Source: Promethearchaeota archaeon (lineage in GTDB: Archaea > Asgardarchaeota > Lokiarchaeia > Sigyniarchaeales > SOKP01). Taken from it: DNA of 64,000 nucleotides. The DNA is taken from NCBI GenBank assembly GCA_016839745.1, contig JAEOTS010000080.1, forward strand, positions 1 to 64,000. Direction: 5' to 3'. A program made the position numbers and the translations under genes. Shown here piece by piece: positions 53,039-61,104 of this stretch; position 1 is the stretch's first letter; every line of letters starts with the position of its first letter. Under the pieces are notes generated by a model. That model ran no database searches. It was not told where the DNA came from and saw only the letters and a list, made by a program, of their open reading frames with translations.

Positions 53039-53984
53039 TAGCATGCGTATTGGACCTCTAATACCAACTATTCTGATAAAAAAGAGCTACTTAATATTTT
53101 ACTTTATCATCGTGTGGTTCAGTTTTATTCCACTTTTCTTGGAATTATGGGTCTATTGGAAATTTTTGTGGAATTATACCCGACCGATTCATTTCTACAC
53201 TTTCCTACCTTTATTAATTATTCCCATGTACGTAACTCTTGTTTTTAGCGCAACTTTTATAGCTAAAATATTTCATTTAATAGTTAATGCAATCCACAAG
53301 CCTAGAACCGGCGTATTTCTAAGGCATCCAAGCGACAAAGATTACCGTTATTGGTGTATAAGGAATGTTATAAAAAGATGGCCGTTTTGGCTCAGTCATA
53401 GATTTCCCTTCCCTTTTTTGAATAATATCTGTTTTAAAGTATTTGGGGTCAAAACAAAATTTTCAAATTCTCTTTTTGAAGGCTGGGTAGATACAGAGTT
53501 CATAGAGTTCGGTAAAAATGTCGTCGTTGGTCAAGGAACTATAGTACAATCTTCCATGATAATCGGAAACCTTCTTATTATAAAGAAAACAATAATTGAA
53601 GACGATGTGAGGATTGGATCTCACGCAATTGTTATGCCGGGCACACACATCAAAAATAGAAGCGTATTAGCAAGTAATTCAGTCACTACAGTTGACCAAA
53701 AACTCGATGAGGGCTATATATACGTCGGAGTTCCGGCAAAGGAATTGAAGAGAAATTATTTCTTTGAAGATGGACTACAAGATAAACTCGGTCAAGTTGA
53801 AGACGTGGAAGCATTAAGAGAAAAATACGAAACAATGTATCTTAAGCGTGTCGACGAGAAACCCAAATACAAAGAACGAAAAGAACTGAAAAGAAAGACG
53901 AAAGCGCAAGAACAATATTGGTATGGGCTTGAAACTGAAGAAGGAGACGAGGACGATGTATATGACGACACGTTTACCATTTAA
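53025..53984 (+). CDS. Type-C membrane protein with left-handed beta-helix domain, second locus
   Basis: 319 residues, closely parallel to 45041-45937: SIPSSMRIGP start, two hydrophobic segments, HKPRTGVFLRHPSDKDYRYW, FPFPFLNNICFKVFGVKTKFSNSLFEGWVDTEF (in parts), FGKNVVVGQGTIVQSSMIIG and VMPGTHIK. The tail is longer and ends in an acidic stretch (EEGDEDDVYDD). GGAGG lies about eight bases before ATG. It overlaps the A-B fusion gene, so translation is coupled. Confidence 0.8.
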   Translation: MSIPSSMRIGPLIPTILIKKSYLIFYFIIVWFSFIPLFLELWVYWKFLWNYTRPIHFYTFLPLLIIPMYVTLVFSATFIAKIFHLIVNAIHKPRTGVFLRHPSDKDYRYWCIRNVIKRWPFWLSHRFPFPFLNNICFKVFGVKTKFSNSLFEGWVDTEFIEFGKNVVVGQGTIVQSSMIIGNLLIIKKTIIEDDVRIGSHAIVMPGTHIKNRSVLASNSVTTVDQKLDEGYIYVGVPAKELKRNYFFEDGLQDKLGQVEDVEALREKYETMYLKRVDEKPKYKERKELKRKTKAQEQYWYGLETEEGDEDDVYDDTFTI

Positions 53985-54019
53985 ATAAAATAAAAAAAAA
54001 ATAATAGTTATTTTGCTTA

Positions 54020-54418
54020 CTATTTCTTTTCTTCTCTAAGATAAAAGAAGATATCGAAGACTAATATTACTATAATCACTATTGTGTCTAACCAATGGAA
54101 AATCAGATTAGTTGCCGAACGAGTTACATATATATTTGAGGTAAGATTGACTAAGGCTATTATAATAAGGAATACAATTGCAAATTGGAAAAGGATTTTG
54201 ATCTGATCCCATTCTCCGTTAAGGATTCCAAGCACAATTGCGATTCCAATAGCGATTAAAGCTCCACCAAAAAGGCGCCAAAAGTGAGGATCAAAATAGG
54301 GGGCATCGTTAAGAGAATAAACGCTCTCCGGAAGGAACACGTACATTATTCCATAGATAAATCCTACGATCATGTTAATAATTAACACGATTTTCATTTC
54401 TTTAGATATTTCTGCCAT
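54020..54418 (-). CDS. Small four-helix membrane protein
   Basis: 132 residues with four hydrophobic segments (~9-28, 45-63, 72-92 and 105-127). A conserved-looking PYFDPHFWRLFGGALIAIG loop-helix resembles DUF4345-type and related small membrane proteins. Convergent with the type-C gene. Function unknown. Confidence 0.6.
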   Translation of the reverse strand: MAEISKEMKIVLIINMIVGFIYGIMYVFLPESVYSLNDAPYFDPHFWRLFGGALIAIGIAIVLGILNGEWDQIKILFQFAIVFLIIIALVNLTSNIYVTRSATNLIFHWLDTIVIIVILVFDIFFYLREEKK

Positions 54419-54593
54419 GACTTATATACCTTTAATGTAGTTTAATAGAAAAATTATGAATAATCATTAAAAATACTATGCGAGATGTCTATATAAGCTT
54501 TTACAAAAATGTGAATTACACTAAATCCTTTGCAAAATTACAAAAAGAAAAAGAAGATATATAGAATAGGAGGTAAATTGGTTTAGGTGTGGT

Positions 54594-54755
54594 TTAACGA
54601 GAAGCCATAAATCTAGCCTTTTTCCTCCGCTTTCTATATTTTTTATGGGATGTGAATCCCTGAACTACTGTTATAGTACCAAAAATTGAAATCAATAGTA
54701 GAGCCAATAATGTTATTTTAGGTATTATTTTTGATCTATTCATTTTTTTCATCAT
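54594..54755 (-). CDS. Short single-pass membrane protein with polybasic tail
   Basis: 53 residues (start ATG 54753-54755, with a second ATG right after). One hydrophobic helix (ITLLALLLISIFGTITVV) is followed by a strongly basic end (HKKYRKRRKKAR). It fills half of a 560-base gap. The helix plus 12 basic residues is not expected of random AT-rich sequence, though codon statistics cannot be judged by eye. It could be a small anchored protein or a remnant of a C-terminal anchor. Confidence 0.45.
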   Translation of the reverse strand: MMKKMNRSKIIPKITLLALLLISIFGTITVVQGFTSHKKYRKRRKKARFMASR

Positions 54756-54846
54756 CGCTCTTTTTTTTAGATTTGTGTTAATTGGTATTTATCTCACGAT
54801 TTCATTTTTAGATTTACCTTCGAAACTTTCCACAAAGTCCGAATAT

Positions 54847-54951
54847 TTACATTTTATTCCGTCGGTATACTAATATCAAAAGTCCAACAGCAATAACACA
54901 AAATCCACAGAATGAAAAAAAATCTAAAATAAAATAAGGAGAATTAAACAT
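54847..54951 (-). CDS. Possible 34-residue single-pass membrane peptide
   Basis: A short frame with a hydrophobic helix (FCVIAVGLLILVY) and RRNKM end. The frame stays open upstream into the AlaX gene in another frame, so it might also be the decayed tail of an anchored protein. Low confidence; no ribosome-binding site was clear. Confidence 0.25.
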   Translation of the reverse strand: MFNSPYFILDFFSFCGFCVIAVGLLILVYRRNKM

Positions 54952-54979
54952 TTGTTCCCAGAAATTAAACCCAGTAAAA

Positions 54980-55687
54980 TTATTTGAGGACAAAATACAA
55001 TCTTCTATTGTTCTTTCCCTTATTTACCGTTTTAGTCATCTCAATTTCGCCGATTTCACTTAGACTATTAATGTGGGTTCCACCGTCCACTTGTTTATCG
55101 ATTTCCCCAATTTTAACTATGCGAAATTCCTGTAAATTTTTAGGTAAGCCGACTGCTAATCTTGCAAGCTCGGGTTCTTCTAAAACATCGGCTCGCGACA
55201 TCGTTTCGACGGTGATTGGAAGGTCCTGTTTGATTATTTCGTTAGATTCTTCAACAAAGGTCTGCAGTTTTTCTGGAGAATAATTCTCCATAGAAAAATC
55301 CATTCTTGCTTTATCCAATTCAATTTGATTACCAGTGATTTTAGCGTTCGCTCTGCGATACAATATATTTGAAACGAGATGGCAGGCAGTATGGTATCGC
55401 ATGTAAGTATATCGCCTCTCCCAATCGATTTCGCACGAAACTATATCTCCTTCTTTTAGTCCCGGTTTTTCTAATTCGTGGCTAATTTCTCCTGAAAATT
55501 TACCGACATAGACTACCTTGAATTTCTTACCATTCTTGATCATATAACCCTCGTCCCAAGGTTGACCGCCTCCTTTAGGGTAGAAGGCGGTTTTATCAAG
55601 AACCACATATTTATCGTCTTTTACGGATACAACCGTGGCATCCCATTTCTTTAAATAGGAATCACTCATGTATAAAGTATCAGTCAT
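54980..55687 (-). CDS. alaX: Alanyl-tRNA editing protein AlaX
   Basis: 235 residues with the editing-domain motifs: GGGQPWD (39-45), zinc ligands H99 and H103 in HTACH and DGGTHINSLSEIG near 205. It deacylates Ser-tRNA(Ala) and Gly-tRNA(Ala) in trans. The position before GGTH that is usually cysteine is aspartate, so the metal site differs from the common one. The size and an N-terminal beta-barrel region fit AlaX-M. It stands alone. Confidence 0.88.
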   Translation of the reverse strand: MTDTLYMSDSYLKKWDATVVSVKDDKYVVLDKTAFYPKGGGQPWDEGYMIKNGKKFKVVYVGKFSGEISHELEKPGLKEGDIVSCEIDWERRYTYMRYHTACHLVSNILYRRANAKITGNQIELDKARMDFSMENYSPEKLQTFVEESNEIIKQDLPITVETMSRADVLEEPELARLAVGLPKNLQEFRIVKIGEIDKQVDGGTHINSLSEIGEIEMTKTVNKGKNNRRLYFVLK

Positions 55688-55739
55688 AAGGTTGAATAAA
55701 GAAGGATTTACTTAAAACATTAATGAATCTCGATTAAAA

Positions 55740-56600
55740 TTAACTAAATATTAATCTTAATGATGTTATAAGTATCCATAGCATAATATTTACGGTCAAT
55801 ATCCATTCTACCAAAGGATTAAATAGGGTGATAGCTAATAGAAGTAACTCAAGACCAGTTGCGTAGCCTATTATTATATGATACAACTTATATTCGTTGC
55901 TCTTCATCATCAAGAAGGTATAAAGGCATATGGTTGCAATAGATCCAAGAAAGCCGACTAAAGTAACAGTTCCGTGAAAGAGCATAAACACATCCGGGTA
56001 GTCTGGATCTGGTAAGATTCCAACTAAAGCAACGCTAACGGAGCTAATAACCGCCACCGTTGTAGCAATTCTTCGTACAAATTCGTTTATCCCAATCAAC
56101 GTTTTCTCAAGATAGAGAATGAAGGGAATGGTTAAACTTCCACTTGATACGAAGGCAATGCTGAAAAGAGTTTTGGCGATCCCGTTCCCCAATGAACTTA
56201 CCGTATCCTCTAAGGGATTATAACCAGGAGTAACAAGAGCGGCTAAGGTAATGAAGACAATTGCAAACGAAACTCCAATCAGTCCAAAGACGCATTCGAT
56301 CTTAGACAGATGAGCATCAACAATATGGCGTAACCGTTCGTTTGAAAGATCTTTACTCATCAGATCTCTAATAATCTCTGATTTAGGATTTATTTTTAGC
56401 TTGTTGACAATTCCTTTTACGCCCTTTACTGTTCTTGTAATTGTTACGATTCTAGCTTTCTGCCAAAAGGATATAATACTCCCTTCAATAGTTACTATTC
56501 CGTTGATCACTGAAGTTTTGATATTCGTTAATCCTAAAGATTTTTCTTTTGAAATTTTAGCTTCTACATTATCTTGGATTTCTTCATCTGAGTTTACCAT
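55740..56600 (-). CDS. BON domain plus DUF998-type membrane protein
   Basis: About 286 residues. Residues ~10-75 form a BON-like domain (NIKTSVINGIVTIEGSI, KARIVTITRTVKGVKGIVNKL), which in other proteins binds lipid. Then six hydrophobic segments with VTPGYNPLEDTVSSLGNG and LPDPDYPDVFMLFHG, patterns of DUF998 membrane proteins. ATG 56600 with GAGGGTG five bases upstream is favoured over GTG 56621. The combination may tether a lipid-sensing domain to a membrane protein of unknown function. Confidence 0.7.
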   Translation of the reverse strand: MVNSDEEIQDNVEAKISKEKSLGLTNIKTSVINGIVTIEGSIISFWQKARIVTITRTVKGVKGIVNKLKINPKSEIIRDLMSKDLSNERLRHIVDAHLSKIECVFGLIGVSFAIVFITLAALVTPGYNPLEDTVSSLGNGIAKTLFSIAFVSSGSLTIPFILYLEKTLIGINEFVRRIATTVAVISSVSVALVGILPDPDYPDVFMLFHGTVTLVGFLGSIATICLYTFLMMKSNEYKLYHIIIGYATGLELLLLAITLFNPLVEWILTVNIMLWILITSLRLIFS

Positions 56601-56766
56601 TTTTACACCCTCATTTTTCACGATATCTGCTAATAAAGCTCTATTATTTGAAAAATAAAAGGTTTACGGCTAGTTAAAGTCAAATCCTTAATAATAATTT
56701 ATAAATAGAGTTAAGAGAATACCAATATCAAATTTAATATTTTTAATATTTTTTTAGCTTATTCTA

Positions 56767-56919
56767 TCAATCGTTCTCATAAAGTTCTCCAGGCTTAGCA
56801 CCGCAGAAAGCTTCGAGTTTCAAAAACTTCATTTCTTTGGAGCAATTGGGGCAAAAGTATTTGCCTGGTTCTTTAGCAGTAAACGAATACCCACATTCTT
56901 TACAAACTACAGCACTCAT
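56767..56919 (-). CDS. Small rubredoxin/zinc-ribbon-like protein
   Basis: 50 residues. CKECGYSF and CPNC near residues 6-30 form one zinc ribbon; a further cysteine occurs in FCGAKPGELYEND. ATG is at 56917-56919. It lies in an 820-base stretch without longer genes, and the CxxC spacing and the KYFCPNC context are like zinc-ribbon proteins, so it is very likely a gene. Confidence 0.6.
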   Translation of the reverse strand: MSAVVCKECGYSFTAKEPGKYFCPNCSKEMKFLKLEAFCGAKPGELYEND

Positions 56920-57147
56920 AATATTCTATTCTTGATTTAACATTTAAAATGTTCTTATTATAAATTAGAAATTAGCTAATCCTTAATTAAAGGAAAGATA
57001 AGACGAAATTAGGTTATTCAAATATTTCAAAAGTTTAAATTTTTCACCCTTTAACCGTTGGCGAGGTTGTCAACACACATCTAATTTTTTTATGTTTGTC
57101 TCATTCTTAAAAGGGTAAATCATTTTGATTTATGGTTATACTGTTTA

Positions 57148-57267
57148 TCATTTGAATCGCAGAGTAAAAAAGCGCGTAAACTTTTGACATACGTTACAAT
57201 AATAGAATCCTTCTTTCATGCCATCAATTTTAGTCCTACAATTTAAACAAAATATCATGCTAATCAT
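57148..57267 (-). CDS. Tiny zinc-ribbon protein
   Basis: 39 residues (or 36 from the inner ATG at 57256-57258) with CLNC and CNVC and the spacing of a single zinc ribbon (14 residues between pairs). Basic and aromatic C-terminus (KFTRFFTLRFK). It precedes, on the opposite strand, the LRR gene. Short length limits certainty. Confidence 0.5.
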   Translation of the reverse strand: MISMIFCLNCRTKIDGMKEGFYYCNVCQKFTRFFTLRFK

Positions 57268-57449
57268 GCATAAAAGCTTACGGTTAGTATTAAAAGTTGA
57301 AATTATAAGATATAGGTAGACTCCGATATTGGGAAATATTAGAAAAATAATAGGAATTTAACGTAAAACTATATATTTTAAATAATTTATAATAATCCTT
57401 ATAGCCACCTATTAAAATTATATCTGAATTTTTATTTTAAGTGAACTAT

Positions 57450-58484
57450 ATGCCATCTTTTGAATACAAAGGCGAAAAATACGAAGTTAAGGATGGTTTT
57501 CTAGACCTTGGTCTTTTAGAAATTAGCGATATCTCTGAAATTAAAGGTCTAGATAAACTTAAGATAAAACATTTAGAACTGAGTTCCAACGAGATTGCCG
57601 AATTAGAAGGATTGGAACAGCTCAAGGATCTCGAAATCTTAAATTGCGGGAGTAATAACCTTTCTGAAATATCTGGACTTGAAACTCTCTCCAATTTGAA
57701 AATATTGCACCTAGCATCTAATCAAATTACAGAAATAAGAGGCCTTGACCAACTGACTGAACTAACAGAGCTATACTTAAGAGGGAATCAAATTCTACAA
57801 TTAGGCGGTTTGAATTCTTTAATTTCACTTCAAAAACTAGATTTGTCTTGGAACATGATTACAAAAATAGAAGGGTTCGATGCCTTACAAAACCTAGAAG
57901 TATTATGGTTAGCGGGAAATCAGCTCACAAAAATCCAAGGACTGAAAAACTTAAAAAATCTAAAAGTCCTGAATTTAGCTGGAAACCAAATATCTGAAAT
58001 CCAAGGGCTTGAGCATCTGAAGAATATAAATGAGATCTACCTTAACGATAACAAAATACGAGAAATTAAGGGATTAGAACATCTTTCCCAATTGGAAACG
58101 CTATGGATTACAGCAAATAATATCGAAAAGATTTCTAATCTAGATAAATGTAAAAACATACAAGTATTAAACTTAAAAGATAATGACATCAACGAAATTA
58201 GTGGTTTATACTCCTTGACTAAGTTAAATAAGTTATTTCTCTCTGGGAACAATGTTTCCTCAATTAAAGGCCTCGAGATCCTCCAAAATTTAGAAACTTT
58301 AGATTTAGGAAACAATCAGATTAAAACAATCAGAGGGTTAGAATCCTTGATGGCATTAAAGGATCTATGGATACAAGGAAATGATATTGACGAAAATTTG
58401 CTAAACCAATTAGGAGGACTTGACACAAGCGGTTGCGCCATAGAACCACTAAAATTTGTTGAATACTGCTTAATTAATTTGTAG
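57450..58484 (+). CDS. SDS22-type leucine-rich repeat protein
   Basis: About 344 residues, composed of 13 consecutive 22-residue LRRs with consensus L..L..LxLxxNxIxxIxGL, preceded by a ~40-residue cap (FEYKGEKYEVKDGFLDL). No signal peptide or membrane segment, so it is cytoplasmic. SDS22-like LRRs act as protein-interaction scaffolds, for example with PP1-type phosphatases in eukaryotes; here only binding can be inferred. ATG 57450 is used; an in-frame GTG lies three codons earlier. Confidence 0.88.
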   Translation: MPSFEYKGEKYEVKDGFLDLGLLEISDISEIKGLDKLKIKHLELSSNEIAELEGLEQLKDLEILNCGSNNLSEISGLETLSNLKILHLASNQITEIRGLDQLTELTELYLRGNQILQLGGLNSLISLQKLDLSWNMITKIEGFDALQNLEVLWLAGNQLTKIQGLKNLKNLKVLNLAGNQISEIQGLEHLKNINEIYLNDNKIREIKGLEHLSQLETLWITANNIEKISNLDKCKNIQVLNLKDNDINEISGLYSLTKLNKLFLSGNNVSSIKGLEILQNLETLDLGNNQIKTIRGLESLMALKDLWIQGNDIDENLLNQLGGLDTSGCAIEPLKFVEYCLINL

Positions 58485-58507
58485 ATGACCGTTTAATTGA
58501 GAGAATA

Positions 58508-59281
58508 TTAAATTTCTAAAATATTATTGATGGTTTCTTTTATTTTTTGAAAGCTTATAGAATTCTCAGAAATGTCAATAATAGGTTTACCCTCTAAATC
58601 AAATTTAGTTAGAAGTTCATCTTCAGGTATTAATGTGAGGACTGGTAATTCGTATTCTCCAAGCTTACCAAGAATATTTGCTATCTCACCTTTCACTCTA
58701 TTGATTATTATCCCTATTCTTTTATAATTTGTGAACTTTTTAGCGCTCTCACTGATTGATTTTGCCGTTTCTACGCTCCTTAAAGAAATATCGGTCACGA
58801 TTAGGAGTATATCGACAGAATGTATTACCATTCGATTAATTTGTTCAAGACCCGCTTCGCAATCTATCAAAACGACATCAAAATCGCTAGAAATCGACTC
58901 TATAACTTTTCGAAGCAACATATTTGAAGGACAGAAGCAGCCTGGGCCTTCGGGTTGACCAATTGAAAACAAGCTAAAATCTTTACTTTCTTTTATAGCA
59001 TTATAAACCTTGAAATCTATTGTCTCAGCTAATGATTGGAAATCTTCCTTTTTACTAATTGTGTTATCAATTAAATCAGCTCTTATTTTTTCGAGACTTA
59101 TCTCTGGGACTAATTTAACCATTTGACTAAGATGTGGATGGGTTGGATCAGCATCAATCAATAGTAGTTTATACTTACAGGATGTGGAAATGACCTTAGC
59201 AATAAGGGTAGTTACAATTGTTTTGCCTACGCCTCCTTTTCCGGCGATAGCGACTATAAGTGGGGTTTTTTTCAGCTCCAT
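58508..59281 (-). CDS. cooC: CooC-type P-loop ATPase for nickel insertion
   Basis: 257 residues of the MinD/ParA/SIMIBI class with deviant Walker A GKGGVGKT (14-21), LLIDADPTHPHL, and VLIDCEAGLEQINR. The CFC pair (C115, C117) in GQPEGPGCFCPSN matches the CxC motif with which CooC dimers bind a nickel ion for CO dehydrogenase. It follows, 31 bases downstream on the same strand, a stand-alone acetyl-CoA synthase domain protein. Its client could be that protein or a CODH/ACS elsewhere. Confidence 0.8.
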   Translation of the reverse strand: MELKKTPLIVAIAGKGGVGKTIVTTLIAKVISTSCKYKLLLIDADPTHPHLSQMVKLVPEISLEKIRADLIDNTISKKEDFQSLAETIDFKVYNAIKESKDFSLFSIGQPEGPGCFCPSNMLLRKVIESISSDFDVVLIDCEAGLEQINRMVIHSVDILLIVTDISLRSVETAKSISESAKKFTNYKRIGIIINRVKGEIANILGKLGEYELPVLTLIPEDELLTKFDLEGKPIIDISENSISFQKIKETINNILEI

Positions 59282-59312
59282 TATATGATTCCATTTACAT
59301 ATTTTTTTAAAT

Positions 59313-60074
59313 TTAAATCTCTTCTCGAGAAACTAACACTTGTTTGACATTGTAGCATTCTTCTTGATATGGGCATATTTCACAACCCCAATCGTAGTCA
59401 CAATCAATTCTTTTTCTCCATTCGTCAATTTTTTTCTTCCATTTCTCCTTAACTTTAGATAATATATCTGAAGAGAGCACAACAAATTGTTCAATAGAAC
59501 TTGGATAAGAATTAATAAAGATAACTTCTACTGATTTAATTAAATCTTTGAATTTTTGTTTATACAAATTAATAATCACATTACCTAAGAACTCGAACGA
59601 AAACCCTTTCTGGAGTGCGGATGTACTTATTCTACACCAAAATCTACGAGGTATTGTTCGAATTGAAAACCCTTCGATTCCATTTGATATAAAATTCAAT
59701 TGTCTTAGTTCGTCTTCATTTATATGAGTATTATCTTGAATTCCTATTAATAATATAATCCCAAAATCAATAGCCGGCTCTTTAATCTTATTTACTTCCC
59801 TTCCTAATAACGAGATTTTTCCATGATTGATTAAATTAATCTCCTTAATTGGAATTACTATCGAAAATGATTTTTTATTCATGCCACCAAGCTCTAAACC
59901 AGTTTCCTCTTCAAGTATTATTTCCTTGTATTTATTCAATCCTATTTTGATTTTGAAATTAGTTAATGAATTGGTTTGGTTTAAGCGTGATGGATAGGAA
60001 AATAAAGTTTTACCACTTTTCTGTTCTTGTTCTAAGAAATCTCTTATCTTTTCAATATTAGTTTTATTTTCCAT
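59313..60074 (-). CDS. Stand-alone acetyl-CoA synthase (CdhC) C-terminal-domain-like protein
   Basis: 253 residues. TGLELGGMNKKSFSIVIPI, GKISLLG, FISNGIEGFSIRTIPRRFWCRIS and QKGFSFEFLGNVII follow, in the same order, the segments of the ACS beta subunit just before its A-cluster (ELGG..PSFEL, HxFxNYAEG, DIIWIRIS, GFRLKHIGE). The end holds cysteines C225, C231, C234 and C240 (GCEICPYQEEC), like the A-cluster CTLC. It lacks the ferredoxin-like and methyl-binding parts of full ACS. Nickel binding or sensing is plausible but not shown. The adjacent CooC strengthens the link. Confidence 0.65.
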   Translation of the reverse strand: MENKTNIEKIRDFLEQEQKSGKTLFSYPSRLNQTNSLTNFKIKIGLNKYKEIILEEETGLELGGMNKKSFSIVIPIKEINLINHGKISLLGREVNKIKEPAIDFGIILLIGIQDNTHINEDELRQLNFISNGIEGFSIRTIPRRFWCRISTSALQKGFSFEFLGNVIINLYKQKFKDLIKSVEVIFINSYPSSIEQFVVLSSDILSKVKEKWKKKIDEWRKRIDCDYDWGCEICPYQEECYNVKQVLVSREEI

Positions 60075-60272
60075 TAAATTGTTTACCTTATTTGGTATAA
60101 TCCAGTATTTTATTATAATGAACGGGTATTATTCTTTATTTAGGTTTTAACCGTTTTTTAAGATTTGTATTATTGATTTTGTCGTTAACCCACTATAAAG
60201 AAGAAGTCTTTTATAATCGAGAGTAGAATAAAAATTAATAGAAAACATAATTACTTGAAAAGATGATAAAAA

Positions 60273-60992
60273 ATGACTTTGCATTCTGAAGAGGAGGAAA
60301 AAAATCCAACCTGTCACCAATGTGATAGTTTTAAATATTGTGTTATTGGCAGAGTGAATAACAAAAAAGATAACTGTCCAATGAAGATTTCTCCAGAAAT
60401 TGAGAAAGAAGCTCTTGAATTGTACGAAAAAGATGATTTCGTAAAAAAATCGACTGGCGTAGCTTCTATTGTAGAAGCTAAAGGATATATTAAATGGCCG
60501 AGATTAAAAGATACAATTGAATACGCTAAAGGAATGGGTTATAGCAAATTAGGTTTAGCATTCTGTGTAGGATTACACGCTGAAGCAGAAGAAATTGCTA
60601 AGATTTTAATTGATTATGGTTTTAAGGTTGTATCGGTTTGCTGTAAAACAGGTAGCGTCCCAAAAACAAAAGTAGGCGTCCCTGAGGAATATACAATGTT
60701 TTCTAAGACGGGATACCCTATCGGAACGATTACTTGTAATCCTGCAGCCCAAGCATTGTTATTTAATAAGACTAAAACAGACCTAAATATTATAATCGGT
60801 TTATGCGTAGGACACGATATAACCTTTACTCATTTATCTAACGCACCAGTTACTACATTAATCGCAAAAGATAGATCCTCGCCTCATAATCCAGCCGCGT
60901 GTTTGCTCAATCACTATGGCAAAACTTTCTTTTCAATGGATCTTAGTGAGATGAAACGGGAAGAATTTGAAAAGAAGAAGAAAACTGGATAA
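60273..60992 (+). CDS. DUF1847 metal-binding protein
   Basis: 239 residues. The N-terminal CHQC, C23 and C35 give a cysteine cluster; then YAKGMGYSKLGLAFCVGLHAEAEEIAKIL and VSVCCKTGSVPK, CNPAAQA and GLCVGHD follow the DUF1847 pattern. The role is unknown; the cysteines suggest Fe-S or metal binding. It is rightward and divergent from the CooC/ACS-like operon. Confidence 0.8.
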   Translation: MTLHSEEEEKNPTCHQCDSFKYCVIGRVNNKKDNCPMKISPEIEKEALELYEKDDFVKKSTGVASIVEAKGYIKWPRLKDTIEYAKGMGYSKLGLAFCVGLHAEAEEIAKILIDYGFKVVSVCCKTGSVPKTKVGVPEEYTMFSKTGYPIGTITCNPAAQALLFNKTKTDLNIIIGLCVGHDITFTHLSNAPVTTLIAKDRSSPHNPAACLLNHYGKTFFSMDLSEMKREEFEKKKKTG

Positions 60993-61104
60993 ATTTACAC
61001 TTAAGATTGCACATTTATGTCCTAATCATAATAAAAAGGCTTATATATTCGAAGGTAGAGATAGATATAAAAATTTAATTTGGATAATAAAGTGATAATT
61101 TGTA

